NCBI GenBank assembly: GCA_009684515.1
Contig: WKKS01000014.1
Location: forward strand, 1 to 64,000
Length of the DNA stretch: 64,000 nucleotides
Origin: Geobacter sp.
GTDB lineage: Bacteria; Desulfobacterota; Desulfuromonadia; Geobacterales; Pseudopelobacteraceae
Direction of reading: 5' to 3'
This document shows positions 17,066 to 26,700 of this stretch, piece by piece. The notes under the pieces were generated by a model, which worked only from the letters and a program-made list of their open reading frames with translations, made no database searches and was not told the origin of the DNA. Every line of letters starts with the position of its first letter. Position 1 is the first letter of the stretch. The position numbers were made by a program, and so were the translations under genes.

Positions 17066-18076
17066 TTAATTGAAGTTGATCCTGAGGGAATCGTGGTTGT
17101 TTGTAACGGTATGTTTTGGGAATATGGCTTTGTCGGAGTCAAATACGACCCGGATGTAACCCGGATTGATACCGATTCTCGCTTTGGTCACTCCAAACTT
17201 GTTGATCAATACGGATCTTGCTTTCAAAAGACTTTTGGCGCCGGGGATGTCAATTGCGATTCGTCCGGGCTTTGTGAGCGTAATGATTTTATAGCCGGTG
17301 ACGGAACCGGTGGCCTGGATATCGATGAAACCGTCTCCGGTTTCAATGTTCCGAATAGATAATGTGGCCGGAGTGGCAGATGTCGGCACAACCGGTTCCA
17401 GCTTTTTTGAGCTGACAGGAGCCGCCTGTGCGGGGATTTCCGCAACGGCGGGGGAGGGTTCCGCCGCTGTCTGTGCCGCCGGACTTGGCGCTGCTGCCGG
17501 TTCGTTCAGTTCCAGCGGGTCTTCTTCTTTAGCTCCAGTGGAGGTTGCTGTTGCCTGTTCGGCGGGCACGGCTTCGATCTTTGGCGAAGCCTGCTCCGAT
17601 TGTGCTGCAGGTGCCGCAGGAACTGTTGTTTTGGCTTCTTGAACCGGCTTCTCATCAGGCTGGGATACCATTTGTTTTGCTACCTCTGCCCCGCCGAATG
17701 TTGCCGTCAGTGTTTTGCGGTCAGGAGTTGCAGTAACGGCAATATCAGCCGCTGAAACCAGATTGAATATCACCCGGCTTACCACCATTCCAGCAATCTG
17801 GGCTTTGTCAACGCTTATGCTGGATACCATGCCCTTGTTGATTACAATCAGAGGTTCGATTTTTTCGGGATCCGCATCTGCGATGTCAATCACAGCGCGA
17901 GCCTGGCCGGGAACTTTGTAATAGGTATATGTCATTGGAATGTCGGCCGTAATTTCGATTGAAACAGCACTCCCCGAGACAACCGGTTTTACGTCAAGCA
18001 GTTCCGCCGCTTGGGCAGACGACCAGATACATGCTGAAATGGCCATTGTTGCTATGGCCGAGGCAATCTTTCCCAT
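17066..18076 (-). CDS. Exported AMIN-domain protein
   Basis: A 336-aa periplasmic protein with a signal peptide (MGKIASAIATMAISACIWSSA). An AMIN-like domain (about 24-130) and a second one (about 245-336) flank a Pro/Ala/Glu-rich linker. AMIN domains bind cell wall and target secretins or amidases in the envelope, so an anchor or scaffold role is likely. A GGGAGGG ribosome site precedes the ATG. No enzymatic domain is present. It is divergent from the TonB-like gene. Confidence 0.75.
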   Translation of the reverse strand: MGKIASAIATMAISACIWSSAQAAELLDVKPVVSGSAVSIEITADIPMTYTYYKVPGQARAVIDIADADPEKIEPLIVINKGMVSSISVDKAQIAGMVVSRVIFNLVSAADIAVTATPDRKTLTATFGGAEVAKQMVSQPDEKPVQEAKTTVPAAPAAQSEQASPKIEAVPAEQATATSTGAKEEDPLELNEPAAAPSPAAQTAAEPSPAVAEIPAQAAPVSSKKLEPVVPTSATPATLSIRNIETGDGFIDIQATGSVTGYKIITLTKPGRIAIDIPGAKSLLKARSVLINKFGVTKARIGINPGYIRVVFDSDKAIFPKHTVTNNHDSLRINFN

Positions 18077-18214
18077 TTTGCTACCCTCCCGTGGTTCGTA
18101 TTCGTAATGTAATTTACAGATTGAAACTATGTAGGAATTTGCGCGAATGTGTTATATCACATCACCTGCATATTTCACGTATTAATTGAGTAATCAGCCG
18201 GGAGAACAGACGCA

Positions 18215-18916
18215 TTGTCAGACGGATATACGGCTTCCAAGCCGCTCAAATCGATCTTTGTATTTTGCATGGCGTTATCAGTTGGAGTTCATCTGGTTTC
18301 GATTCTATTGATCGCCTGCGTATGGACAACTCCCGCCGGTAATTCGGGTGTAAATTTCCTGGAAATGCGAGATCTTGTTCCGGAATTGCCCGTTTCCAGG
18401 TTGAATACCCGCCCTGAAAATTTACAGCCGAAAACGTCAGAGCGTCCGTCGTCACTGCATGAACCGGAAATTGAAAAGCAATCAGAAGCTGCAACGTCAG
18501 ATCCGGAGCCGGAAGCAGAACCCAGCCGCGATGCCGGGAATACTCCGCTTGGCCTGGGCATGACTTATGGTTTTGTAAGCAGCTTGGGTGATGGCGCCAC
18601 GTTGCGTGAAGATGTGCGAGACTATTACCTGGTGCTGGTCGAAAGGATCAATAAAATCTGGTGGGAACGGGCTGCGACGATAGCGGAGCCTGTTCGGCAG
18701 GAAGGGGTCGCGGTGGTAGCGATTCTGAACAATGGAACCCTTGTTGGCAGGCAGATCAGCAGAAGTACCGGTTCTCCCGAGGCTGACCGCGTCTTGCTGG
18801 AATCCATCGATAATGCTGCGCCACTGCCGCCGCTTCCGGCTAGTTACGGTCGCGACGTTTTTACGGCGCCACTTAAAATTACCGCCCCATTGCAGTTATT
18901 TAGAACCGCAAAATGA
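18215..18916 (+). CDS. TonB-family energy transducer C-terminal protein
   Basis: A 233-aa protein starting with TTG behind GGGAG. One membrane segment (about 13-36) is followed by a charged, Pro/Glu-rich periplasmic spacer. The C-terminal domain (RINKIWWERA, GVAVVAILNNGTLVGRQI, STGSPEADRVLLESI) is the TonB/TolA fold. The stretch YGFVSSLGDGATLREDVRDYY, interrupted here as a landmark only by its ends, precedes it. It could couple inner-membrane energy to an outer-membrane receptor; no ExbB/ExbD or receptor gene is nearby. Confidence 0.78.
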   Translation: MSDGYTASKPLKSIFVFCMALSVGVHLVSILLIACVWTTPAGNSGVNFLEMRDLVPELPVSRLNTRPENLQPKTSERPSSLHEPEIEKQSEAATSDPEPEAEPSRDAGNTPLGLGMTYGFVSSLGDGATLREDVRDYYLVLVERINKIWWERAATIAEPVRQEGVAVVAILNNGTLVGRQISRSTGSPEADRVLLESIDNAAPLPPLPASYGRDVFTAPLKITAPLQLFRTAK

Positions 18917-18984
18917 AAATATCAATCATTGGAATGGTTGTTAGTGAAGTTCTGACTTTTTGCGGGCGGGGCAGGCTCAGGCAG

Positions 18985-20853
18985 TTATAAATCAAAGTCC
19001 TTCAGATCTTCATCGGAAAAATCAAGGGAGCTCTCAAGATTCGCGGCCACCAGGCGTGAACTGACATCCCGGAACCCGGGGTTATCGGCAACTATTTCGT
19101 TTAGCAACAGTGTGGCTTGACCCGTTTGTCCGGTGGATTCATACGCCAAGGCAAGCTCATACTTGACGGAGATTGAATCCTCCTGGCTCAAGCCCGGGTT
19201 TAACAACGTCTTCAGCATGTTGACGGCGGTGTCATATTCGCCTCTTTCGCGCAGGCAAGCACCCTGCATGATCAAGCATCCTACCCGCCGAGAATTATCC
19301 GCAGAGGCCCGGCGAAACTCGTTGATCGCCTCGTCGTACAATCCCATCTCTTTGAAGGCCATTCCCAGATCAAAATGGGACTGGGCATCCGAGTTTTCCA
19401 CTTCGCTCCCAAAGCGCACACCGCTGGGAGACGTTTCAATGTTATCGAACAGCCCCCCCACAGAGTCCAGCCAGCTGTCAGTGACCGTTTCATGGGTGGT
19501 TATTGCTGCAAGTTGGTTGAGGTCGGAATCTTCGTCAAGATCAAGTTCTATTTCAATTTCGATGTCATCTTCAGATAATGGATTTAGATCAGCTTCAAAA
19601 CTTTCCGGTTCGGAGAGTGTTTCGTTGAACAATTCAACTTCGAACTCGGCCGTTTGGTTGATTTCATCATCAATAGTGGCAAATGAAGGGGCTGCAGGTT
19701 CATTGGAAAAAAAACCTTCGATCGTATTGGCTAAAGCGGGGGGCGGTTCGAGTGCGTCCGTGTTTTTCCGGTTTTCCCCGGCAACATCCTGCAGTAATTC
19801 CAGCTTGGAGGTCAGTGCGGCAACATCGCTCTCCTTGTTGCCCGCTTTGGCTACTCTGGTCATTCCTTCTATTATTTTGACATTTATCGGATCAATTTTG
19901 CTAAGAGCCTGGTACAGCATCTCCAGCTCGGTCAGACAGCCTGCTGACAGCAAAAGCGTTTCGTAGCGGTCAAGCAGTTCAAGTGAAGTCGGTATGTTGC
20001 CGTCCTCGATCTGGCAGTGAATTGTGCCGATAAGAGGAGCCGGGTCATTAGGGAAAAACTTTAGGTAATGTTGGTATGCAACCCGGACTTTATGCGGTTG
20101 GTCCAGCTTTTTGTAGGCTTCAACGATCAAATCCCAAGCACGTTTGTCGTTTGGATTGGTTCGCAGACACCCCTGCAGTCCGTTTACGGCGTTTGCTGCA
20201 TTGCCGCTGGCAATCTGTTCGGTAAAAATTTCCAGTAAAAAATCCGTTTTTTCGGGAAAAAGCTGTTGTACGCGAGTGTTGAGTTTGCCGGCAGTTGCGG
20301 TGTCGCTACGCTCCAGCAGGATAGCGGCCGCCTTGCAGAACAGGGCGTAAGCGTCCTTCTTTTTGTCGTTTTTAAAGTAGTCCTCGGCTAGCTTGATCTT
20401 TATCGGAACATTGCCCGGGTCAATGGTCTGCATCCTGTCGAGTATCTTGAGAGCTTCGGCATTATTGCCTGATCGCTCGTAATAATCGAAAACCAGTTTG
20501 TATTCCGAAAGGGCATTGGTTGTCAGGCCATGTTTCTCGTTTAGTTCGGCCAAGGTGAGTGATATCAGAAAATCAGCCGGGAAGAGCTTTTGAAGTTGTT
20601 TGTAAACTGCGATGGCTTTGAGGAAAAATCCGTTCTTGGAAAAGTACTTGCCAATGGTTTCAAACTCGATGCGGGCGTCATCCATCCGGCCGCTCTTGAC
20701 CAGAAGTTCGGCGAATTTTTGCCTCAGATTTACCGAAGATGGGTCCATAGCCATAATCTGCTCGTAGAGCTTGACAGCTTTGTCGAGCTGACCGCGCAGT
20801 ACGTGCTTCTGGGCTTCTTCAACAAGTTTGTCTTTTTTAGAACTTACAGCCAT
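18985..20853 (-). CDS. Large TPR-repeat protein
   Basis: A 622-aa soluble protein with many tetratricopeptide repeats (roughly residues 5-350 and 510-600), such as AVKLYEQIMAMDP and ALKILDRMQTIDPGNVP. Between them is a very acidic region (about 400-480, rich in Glu and Asp). No signal peptide is seen. TPR arrays are protein-binding scaffolds; the partner is unknown. Related architectures occur in Geobacter genomes. It is convergent with the TonB-like gene. Confidence 0.8.
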   Translation of the reverse strand: MAVSSKKDKLVEEAQKHVLRGQLDKAVKLYEQIMAMDPSSVNLRQKFAELLVKSGRMDDARIEFETIGKYFSKNGFFLKAIAVYKQLQKLFPADFLISLTLAELNEKHGLTTNALSEYKLVFDYYERSGNNAEALKILDRMQTIDPGNVPIKIKLAEDYFKNDKKKDAYALFCKAAAILLERSDTATAGKLNTRVQQLFPEKTDFLLEIFTEQIASGNAANAVNGLQGCLRTNPNDKRAWDLIVEAYKKLDQPHKVRVAYQHYLKFFPNDPAPLIGTIHCQIEDGNIPTSLELLDRYETLLLSAGCLTELEMLYQALSKIDPINVKIIEGMTRVAKAGNKESDVAALTSKLELLQDVAGENRKNTDALEPPPALANTIEGFFSNEPAAPSFATIDDEINQTAEFEVELFNETLSEPESFEADLNPLSEDDIEIEIELDLDEDSDLNQLAAITTHETVTDSWLDSVGGLFDNIETSPSGVRFGSEVENSDAQSHFDLGMAFKEMGLYDEAINEFRRASADNSRRVGCLIMQGACLRERGEYDTAVNMLKTLLNPGLSQEDSISVKYELALAYESTGQTGQATLLLNEIVADNPGFRDVSSRLVAANLESSLDFSDEDLKDFDL

Positions 20854-21116
20854 GGAGACTCTCGTTTGGAAAACAGCCTGTTAAAAGTAATCAGATACAA
20901 ACGGCTAAACCCGTCAAAAGCTACTTTAACGGGTGGTGCTTGTCAAGCTTATAATGCCCGTAATGCTAGTATAATTGGCATGTTGCATTGTTCCATTTTG
21001 CTTTGACATGATTGCCAAAATACTTTACGGTATTTCAGTTTTAATAATCGGCTTTCGGTTGGTTTATCTAGTCCAACCTGCAGCAGTTACACGCAATTAC
21101 ACCGGAGGCTGAGGAA

Positions 21117-22073
21117 ATGCATTTCCTGCCAAAAGCTAACCCTCTCTACGAAAAAATATCTGTCACGAAAATTGTCATTCCAGACGTACTTGAAAAGCTT
21201 AGCAAAGGCGGTTTTACCGGATACCTGAATTATTCTGTTTCCGGCTTTGAAGCTTATTGCATCTTTTCCAGTGGAAAGCTTCTGTGTGCTGTCAGCAGTG
21301 AACCTGGCCGGGAAAAAACCGGCTTTGAAGCCATTGTGTACCTGTTTGACAAGGTGTTCAGCGCCGGTGGCGAGATCAACGTATATCGTATGACTTCGGA
21401 TCTTGCCATGTGTGCGCACGCGCTGGTGGTCGGGGTGAGACTGTTCAAGGGGGACGATGTGCGCCAGGTGGACATCAAGGGGATTCTGGCTCGCCTGAAA
21501 GCTCAAGAACTCAATGGAGTAGTACATTTTTATACTCCGGAACGCTATGCCATGATGTTCTACAAGAACGGTTTGCCAATCGGCTTTTATCATGATGGCG
21601 CTCTTTCCATAGAATCACTGCCCGATGAATCACGGAAAGTTGCGGCTCTTCCCGGTGCTAAAATCGATGTCTGCACAACCAAGCCGATGGAAGAACTGCT
21701 AAACTATGATCTGCTCCAAATGGTTAATATTCACAAACTATGGGAAGCTGCACAGCTTCGAAGCACTTCGTTGCGCCGGAAAGAACGGCTGCCCATGGAA
21801 GCTGACGGAGTGGCGCCGGACGATGGGAAGTTGGCAGAACTGGTGGACGATCTGCTTGAGTTGGGGAGTGCATATCTGTCGAAAGCCGGGCGTGAAATCG
21901 TAGAAAGGCGCTTAAAGGATGGGGGAGGCTCTTCTCTTTTGCTGGATAGTGGCAAAATGGCCAATTTCCTTTCACAGGTAGCGTCCGATGCCAGGGAGGT
22001 TGACAGCCATGCCCGTATTGACGAGATGATCGAATTGATGAAGTCAGAAATTACCGGTAGACTGGCATCCTAA
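21117..22073 (+). CDS. Unknown soluble protein, paralogue of 36099-37064
   Basis: A 318-aa cytoplasmic protein with no recognised catalytic motif. Shared landmarks with the product at 36099-37064 include FLPKxNPLxE, VTK, KLSxGxFTGY, LxMCxHAL, LNG, AMxFYKxGxPxGFxHDG, LPGAKID and NIxKxW. The N-terminal 220 residues align well by eye and the C-termini diverge. AGG of GGAGGC lies 8 bp before the ATG. The GFTGYLNY and GVVHFY segments recall DUF4388/roadblock-adjacent effector folds, but I cannot assign it. The gap 20854-21116 (263 bp) shows only a weak AACCCGT/ACGGGT hairpin. Confidence 0.75.
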   Translation: MHFLPKANPLYEKISVTKIVIPDVLEKLSKGGFTGYLNYSVSGFEAYCIFSSGKLLCAVSSEPGREKTGFEAIVYLFDKVFSAGGEINVYRMTSDLAMCAHALVVGVRLFKGDDVRQVDIKGILARLKAQELNGVVHFYTPERYAMMFYKNGLPIGFYHDGALSIESLPDESRKVAALPGAKIDVCTTKPMEELLNYDLLQMVNIHKLWEAAQLRSTSLRRKERLPMEADGVAPDDGKLAELVDDLLELGSAYLSKAGREIVERRLKDGGGSSLLLDSGKMANFLSQVASDAREVDSHARIDEMIELMKSEITGRLAS

Positions 22074-22097
22074 AATAACCGGCTCCGGGAGTTGATC

Positions 22098-22733
22098 GTG
22101 CAATTTCATCAGATCCTCAGGGAATACCTGGAACTTCACGGGTACTGGGTTCTCTTTTTGGGGACTTTTCTGGAGGGGGAAGCAATCCTGCTGATGGCAG
22201 GATTTTTGGCTTTTCAGGGATATCTGGATATTATCGGCGTGGTTTTGACCGCTTGGGCTGGATCATTTCTTGGCGACCAGTGTTATTTTTATCTGGGTCG
22301 CTGGAAGGGGAGGGAACTGCTCAAACGCTTTCACTCGATCGCACGCAAATTTAGAGAAGCATTGAGGTTGATTGAAAAATATGGCATTTTTGTGGCGTTT
22401 ATCTCCCGATATACCTATGGTTTCAGAATCGTACTACCCATAATCCTGGGTATCACCAAGCTTACTCCCCGCACTTTTCTCTGGATAAATCTGGTCAGCG
22501 CACTTTCCTGGGCTCTGGTGTTTGCTCTGGGGGGGTATCTGTTCGGCAAAAGCGCCTCGCTCCTGCTGGATAATGTCAGCAACTATGAGCACTATCTGGC
22601 GCTGGGGTTGCTTGGCATCATCGCATCGATCTGGTGCGTACACGTTTATCACGTCTGGAAACTCAAAAAACCGGTCAGGGACCGTCTGGCCCGCATACGT
22701 GCAATCCGCGACTCACGAAGGATACCATCTTGA
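22098..22733 (+). CDS. DedA-family membrane protein
   Basis: A 211-aa inner-membrane protein of the DedA/VTT family, which includes lipid scramblase-type transporters. It has several membrane helices, an EGEAILLMAGFLA segment with the conserved Glu, and FISRYTYGFRIVLPIILG, close to the family F..R.xPxxR motif. GTG 22098 is preferred over TTG 22092 because GGGAG lies 6 bp before it. Its stop overlaps the TTG start of trmJ. Confidence 0.88.
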   Translation: MQFHQILREYLELHGYWVLFLGTFLEGEAILLMAGFLAFQGYLDIIGVVLTAWAGSFLGDQCYFYLGRWKGRELLKRFHSIARKFREALRLIEKYGIFVAFISRYTYGFRIVLPIILGITKLTPRTFLWINLVSALSWALVFALGGYLFGKSASLLLDNVSNYEHYLALGLLGIIASIWCVHVYHVWKLKKPVRDRLARIRAIRDSRRIPS

Positions 22734-23464
22734 ACACCGATATCTGCATTGTTCTAGTAGAACCTCAATCACCCGGAAATATCGGCATGGCCTGCCGGGC
22801 AATGAAAAACATGGGCTTTACGCAACTGCGCATTGTAAAGGGGTGCGATCGTTTTCACCCCGAAGCTCTCAAATTTGCGGTTGCCGCCAAGGATGTTCTT
22901 GAGGCGGCTCAGATCTATCCCGACCTGGCTTCGGCTCTGGCTGATTGCACCCTGTCGGTCGGTACCACCCGTCGGCATGGCAAGTATCGCCAGGAAATTC
23001 TGGATCCACCGGAGGTGGCTGCCCGCTTCAGGGAGTCGGCGACCGCCGATTGCAGGGCGGCGCTGGTTTTCGGACGCGAAGACAATGGATTGACGACGGA
23101 GGAACTTTCACTTTGCCGCTGGCATGCCACCATTCCGACTTCGCCCGAATACGGTTCGCTGAATCTGGCCCAGTCGGTGCTCCTGTTCTGTTATGAATTG
23201 GGCAAGGCCGGAGAATCCCCAGGTGGTGGGCGACCGCTAGATCTGGCTGATTCCAGGGAGATGGAAACGCTTTTTACTCATTTGCGTTCCAGCCTGGACA
23301 AGATCGGTTTTCTGAATGAGCAGAACCCGGATCATATCATGCGTTCGCTGCGACGGATATTTTTCAGGGCAGACCTGGACAGTCGTGAAGTAACCGTTCT
23401 GCGCGGCATGCTGACCCAGATCGACTGGGCCAGTTCCGGTTTTGACGGAAGGAAAAGATCGTGA
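22730..23464 (+). CDS. trmJ: tRNA (cytidine/uridine-2'-O-)-methyltransferase TrmJ-like
   Basis: A 244-aa SPOUT methyltransferase, predicted to methylate the ribose at tRNA position 32. It has VEPQSPGNIGMACRAMKNMGF at the start (N-x-G-x-x-R motif), LVFGREDNGLTTEEL and the knot segment ATIPTSPEYGSLNLAQSV. TTG 22730 is chosen with AAGGA upstream; the frame extends to 22634, but that part lies in dedA. It overlaps both neighbours by 4 bp. Confidence 0.85.
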   Translation: MNTDICIVLVEPQSPGNIGMACRAMKNMGFTQLRIVKGCDRFHPEALKFAVAAKDVLEAAQIYPDLASALADCTLSVGTTRRHGKYRQEILDPPEVAARFRESATADCRAALVFGREDNGLTTEELSLCRWHATIPTSPEYGSLNLAQSVLLFCYELGKAGESPGGGRPLDLADSREMETLFTHLRSSLDKIGFLNEQNPDHIMRSLRRIFFRADLDSREVTVLRGMLTQIDWASSGFDGRKRS

Positions 23465-23730
23465 CCCCAGCCACCATCGGCTTTGTGGCTGGTACGCTCA
23501 CCAGTCTGGCGGCCATTCCCCAGGTTGTCAAAACCCTGAAAACCCGCCATGTCCGTGATATCTCAATCTGGCAGCCGATTCTGTTGTCAGTGGGTGTTGC
23601 TCTTTGGATGATTTACGGTATCCTTATAAGCGACCTGCCGCTGATAGTTGCCAATATAATCCCGCTGGCCTGCAATATCCTGCTGACCGGCATGAAGGTC
23701 TACTATGGAAGAAACGATTGTCTCTCTTAA
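23461..23730 (+). CDS. SemiSWEET/PQ-loop sugar transporter
   Basis: An 89-aa three-helix membrane protein. The PQ motif sits in AAIPQVVKTLKTR, and DISIWQPILLSVGVALWMIYG and LPLIVANIIPLACN supply helices 2 and 3, the single-bundle size of SemiSWEET, which dimerises to carry sugars down a gradient. It starts with GTG overlapping trmJ by 4 bp. Natural substrate unknown. Confidence 0.88.
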   Translation: MTPATIGFVAGTLTSLAAIPQVVKTLKTRHVRDISIWQPILLSVGVALWMIYGILISDLPLIVANIIPLACNILLTGMKVYYGRNDCLS

Positions 23731-23770
23731 ACTTCGCTCAGTACACTACAAATAATCAGGAGGAAAAATC

Positions 23771-24355
23771 ATGAAGCGTTTTCTGACCACACTTTCAGTT
23801 GTTACTATGCTGGCCCTGCTGTCCGGCTGCGGCTACAACACGATGCAGGCCAATGAAGAAGCTGTTATAGCTGCCTGGGGCAACGTCGAATCTTCCTACC
23901 AGAGACGGGCAGACCTGATCCCCAACCTGGTCGAGGTTGTCAAGGGCTACGCCAAGCATGAAGCCGATACGCTCAAGGCGGTCACCGAGGCCAGGGCCAA
24001 GGTCGGTTCTATGCAGGTCAGCAAGGATGTGCTCAATAACCCTGACAGCTTGAACAAGTTCCAGCAGGCGCAGGGTGAACTTTCCGGCGCCTTGTCGCGT
24101 CTGATGGTGGTGGTTGAAAAGTACCCGGATCTGAAGGCCAACCAGAATTTCATGGATCTGCAAAAGCAGTTGGAAGGGACCGAGAACCGCATCAATGTGG
24201 CCCGCGAGCGTTATAACAAGTCGGTGCAGGTTTTTAACACCAGCATCCGCACTTTCCCCAATTCCCTGACTAACTCGCTGATGCTGCATCTGCAGCGCAA
24301 AGAGGCCTTCAAGGCCGAGGAAGGCGCCAAGGTCGCACCCAAGGTGAAGTTCTGA
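23771..24355 (+). CDS. LemA-family lipoprotein
   Basis: A 194-aa LemA protein. The N-terminus has a lipobox (ALLSGCG, Cys about 20) rather than a plain membrane anchor. The rest is helical, with the family's RRADLIPNLVEVVKGYAKHE and ARERYNKSVQVFNTSIRTFP. AGGAGG precedes the ATG. Together with the TPM-domain gene 11 bp downstream it forms the common LemA-TPM pair of unknown envelope function. Confidence 0.9.
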   Translation: MKRFLTTLSVVTMLALLSGCGYNTMQANEEAVIAAWGNVESSYQRRADLIPNLVEVVKGYAKHEADTLKAVTEARAKVGSMQVSKDVLNNPDSLNKFQQAQGELSGALSRLMVVVEKYPDLKANQNFMDLQKQLEGTENRINVARERYNKSVQVFNTSIRTFPNSLTNSLMLHLQRKEAFKAEEGAKVAPKVKF

Positions 24356-24366
24356 TCTGAGTGAAT

Positions 24367-25248
24367 ATGAAACTAATTGTCCTGCTCATATCGTTGATTC
24401 TCTTGCCTCTCCAGCTGCTGGCGCTTGATGTCCCGCAGCTGTCAGGGCGGGTCAACGATCTGGCCGGACTGCTGTCGCCGGAGGCCCGGCAGAGTCTGAC
24501 TCAAAAGCTGGCCGCTTTTGAGCGCGAGACTTCCAATCAGGTTGTCATACTGACCGTGCCATCTCTGGAAGGAGATGACATAGAATCGTTTGCAATCCGG
24601 GTGGTCGAAGCCTGGAAGCTCGGTCAGGCAGGGAAGGACAACGGTGTGCTGCTGATTCTGGCCCAGACCGAGCGCAAGGTCCGGATTGAGGTTGGCATGG
24701 GGCTGCAGGGGGTGCTTCCGGATATTACCGCTTCCAGGATTATCCGGGATACGATGCGGCCATATCTGAAGTCGAATAACTTCGACCAGGGTATAAGCGT
24801 GGGCGTGGATGCCATTATTGCTGCCACAAAGGGTGAGTTCAAGGGTGGTGGACAGCCGACTGGCAAATATTCATCACACCAGTATCCCTCGATTCCAAAA
24901 ATATTTATGGTTGTTGTCGTAGCTGCCGCAGTCCTGGGGTTGTTTTCACGATTTCTGGGCAGCGCCGCCGGAGCTGTTGGCCTGCCGCTGGCCGCTGCAT
25001 CGGTTTTTCCAGGCATGGGACTGCTGACCCTGCTTCTATTGGCCGGGGCCGGACTGGTGGGAGGTTTTATCCTCAGTATTCTGGTATCATCTCTGTTAGG
25101 TGGAGGCGGTGGCGGTGGCGGTGGCGGTGGTTTTTACGGCGGCGGCTTTGGTGGTGGAGGATTCAGCGGCGGCGGATCTTTTGGTGGCGACAGCTTCTCA
25201 GGTGGCGGCGGCGGTTTTGACGGCGGCGGTTCGTCTGGAGATTATTGA
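24367..25248 (+). CDS. TPM-domain (YgcG-like) membrane protein
   Basis: A 293-aa protein with a signal peptide, a TPM domain (about 22-150: GRVNDLAGLLSPEARQSL, NGVLLILAQTERKVRIEVG), two or more membrane helices (about 180-245) and a Gly-rich tail ending in repeated GGGG and GGGFGGG stretches. TPM domains are phosphatase-like in plants; the role in bacteria is unsettled. ATG 24367 is preferred to GTG 24361. It is the second gene of the LemA pair. Confidence 0.87.
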   Translation: MKLIVLLISLILLPLQLLALDVPQLSGRVNDLAGLLSPEARQSLTQKLAAFERETSNQVVILTVPSLEGDDIESFAIRVVEAWKLGQAGKDNGVLLILAQTERKVRIEVGMGLQGVLPDITASRIIRDTMRPYLKSNNFDQGISVGVDAIIAATKGEFKGGGQPTGKYSSHQYPSIPKIFMVVVVAAAVLGLFSRFLGSAAGAVGLPLAAASVFPGMGLLTLLLLAGAGLVGGFILSILVSSLLGGGGGGGGGGGFYGGGFGGGGFSGGGSFGGDSFSGGGGGFDGGGSSGDY

Positions 25249-25301
25249 TTTGGGGCGACGCCTGTTGTCCATGCCCATAATTAACATAACACACTGATCT
25301 G

Positions 25302-26651
25302 ATGGATATCTTCTCCGAAAAAACAATTCTGACGGTCAGCCGTCTGACCTCTCTCTTGCGCGGCGTGCTGGAAGAAAACTTCGAGCAGCTCTGGGTACAG
25401 GGCGAGGTTTCCAATCTTTCGTTGCCTTCCTCCGGCCATTGCTACTTTACCCTCAAGGACAGCGGGGCCCAGTTGCGCTGTGTCATGTTTAAAAGTTCCG
25501 TCAAAAACCTGAAGTTTCGTCCGGCTGACGGAATGGCGCTGATTGTCAGGGGCCATATCTCGGTTTACGACCAGCGCGGCGAGTATCAGCTGATTTGTGA
25601 ATATATGGAACCGGCTGGCGTTGGCGCATTGCAGACCGCTTTTGTTCAGCTCAAGGAAAAGCTGGCCGGCGAAGGTTTGTTTGCCGAGGAACACAAGCGC
25701 GACTTGCCTCGTTTCCCGCACAGGGTGGGAGTCGTCACTTCGCCTACCGGCGCTGCAATCCATGATATTTTGAATGTCCTCAAACGCCGCTTTGCTTCAC
25801 TTGAAGTGCAGCTTTATCCGGTCCGGGTGCAGGGTGAAGGTTCGGCGTTGGAGATTGCCAGGGCCATTGACGATATGAACCGGATGGCGGAAGTGGATGT
25901 GCTGATAGTCGGGCGAGGCGGCGGCTCGCTCGAAGATTTGTGGGCTTTTAATGAAGAAGTTGTGGCGCGCGCCGTATATCGCTCAAAAATTCCGATCATA
26001 TCGGCAGTCGGTCATGAAACTGACTGGAGTATCTGTGACTTCGCAGCCGACCTGCGTGCACCGACTCCCTCTGCTGCGGCAGAGATGGTCATTGCTACCG
26101 CTGATGAGTTGCGCGGCAAGGTCGAGGCTCTTTCCCGGCAGCTGACAAGGTTGGTCGAGAGCCGGCTGGCTACTCTGGATGCTGCTGTGGTTGCCTTGCG
26201 CCGGGCCCTGCATGATCCGAGAACCCTTTTGGGGCATCTGGCACAGCGCATGGATGACCTGAACGATCGTCTTGATATGGCTCTGTCCAACAGCGTCAAG
26301 CGTCGTCAGGAACATTATAATAATCTGGAAAACAGTTTGCAGTATCTCAATCCTGCCAGCCGGATCAAATCTTTAGGGCAGAGGGTAGGGCTGCTTTCGG
26401 CACAGGCAGAAAGCCTGATCAAGCGCAGGATTGATCAGGATAAACAGAGCTTTGTGGATAACGCCGCCCGTCTTGAAGTGCTGTCGCCGCTAAAAACTCT
26501 TGCCCGCGGCTATGCCATAGCCTCCAGGGCAGACAACGGACGGGTGGTGACTGATGCAGCCGAGTTGTGTGTTGGGGAGTCGTTGCTGGTGACTTTGCAT
26601 CATGGCAGAGCCAATTGCCGGATAGAGTCCCTGGAAACCGCCAAAACTTGA
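25302..26651 (+). CDS. xseA: Exodeoxyribonuclease VII large subunit
   Basis: A 449-aa catalytic subunit of the single-strand nuclease ExoVII. An OB fold leads (LWVQGEVSNLSLPSSGHCYF), followed by the catalytic region RVGVVTSPTGAAIHDI and VDVLIVGRGGGSLEDLWAFN, then ISAVGHETDWSICD and a coiled coil. It opens the xseA-xseB-ispA-dxs series, all on the plus strand. Confidence 0.95.
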   Translation: MDIFSEKTILTVSRLTSLLRGVLEENFEQLWVQGEVSNLSLPSSGHCYFTLKDSGAQLRCVMFKSSVKNLKFRPADGMALIVRGHISVYDQRGEYQLICEYMEPAGVGALQTAFVQLKEKLAGEGLFAEEHKRDLPRFPHRVGVVTSPTGAAIHDILNVLKRRFASLEVQLYPVRVQGEGSALEIARAIDDMNRMAEVDVLIVGRGGGSLEDLWAFNEEVVARAVYRSKIPIISAVGHETDWSICDFAADLRAPTPSAAAEMVIATADELRGKVEALSRQLTRLVESRLATLDAAVVALRRALHDPRTLLGHLAQRMDDLNDRLDMALSNSVKRRQEHYNNLENSLQYLNPASRIKSLGQRVGLLSAQAESLIKRRIDQDKQSFVDNAARLEVLSPLKTLARGYAIASRADNGRVVTDAAELCVGESLLVTLHHGRANCRIESLETAKT

Positions 26652-26700
26652 CGCCAAACGGCATATCTGTATAATAAACTCTTTTGAGGGTCTGGATATT

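Noticed and set aside
25100..25240. Gly-rich repeat region as a separate repeat element
   Set aside because: It is the coding sequence for the Gly-rich tail usual in TPM-domain proteins.
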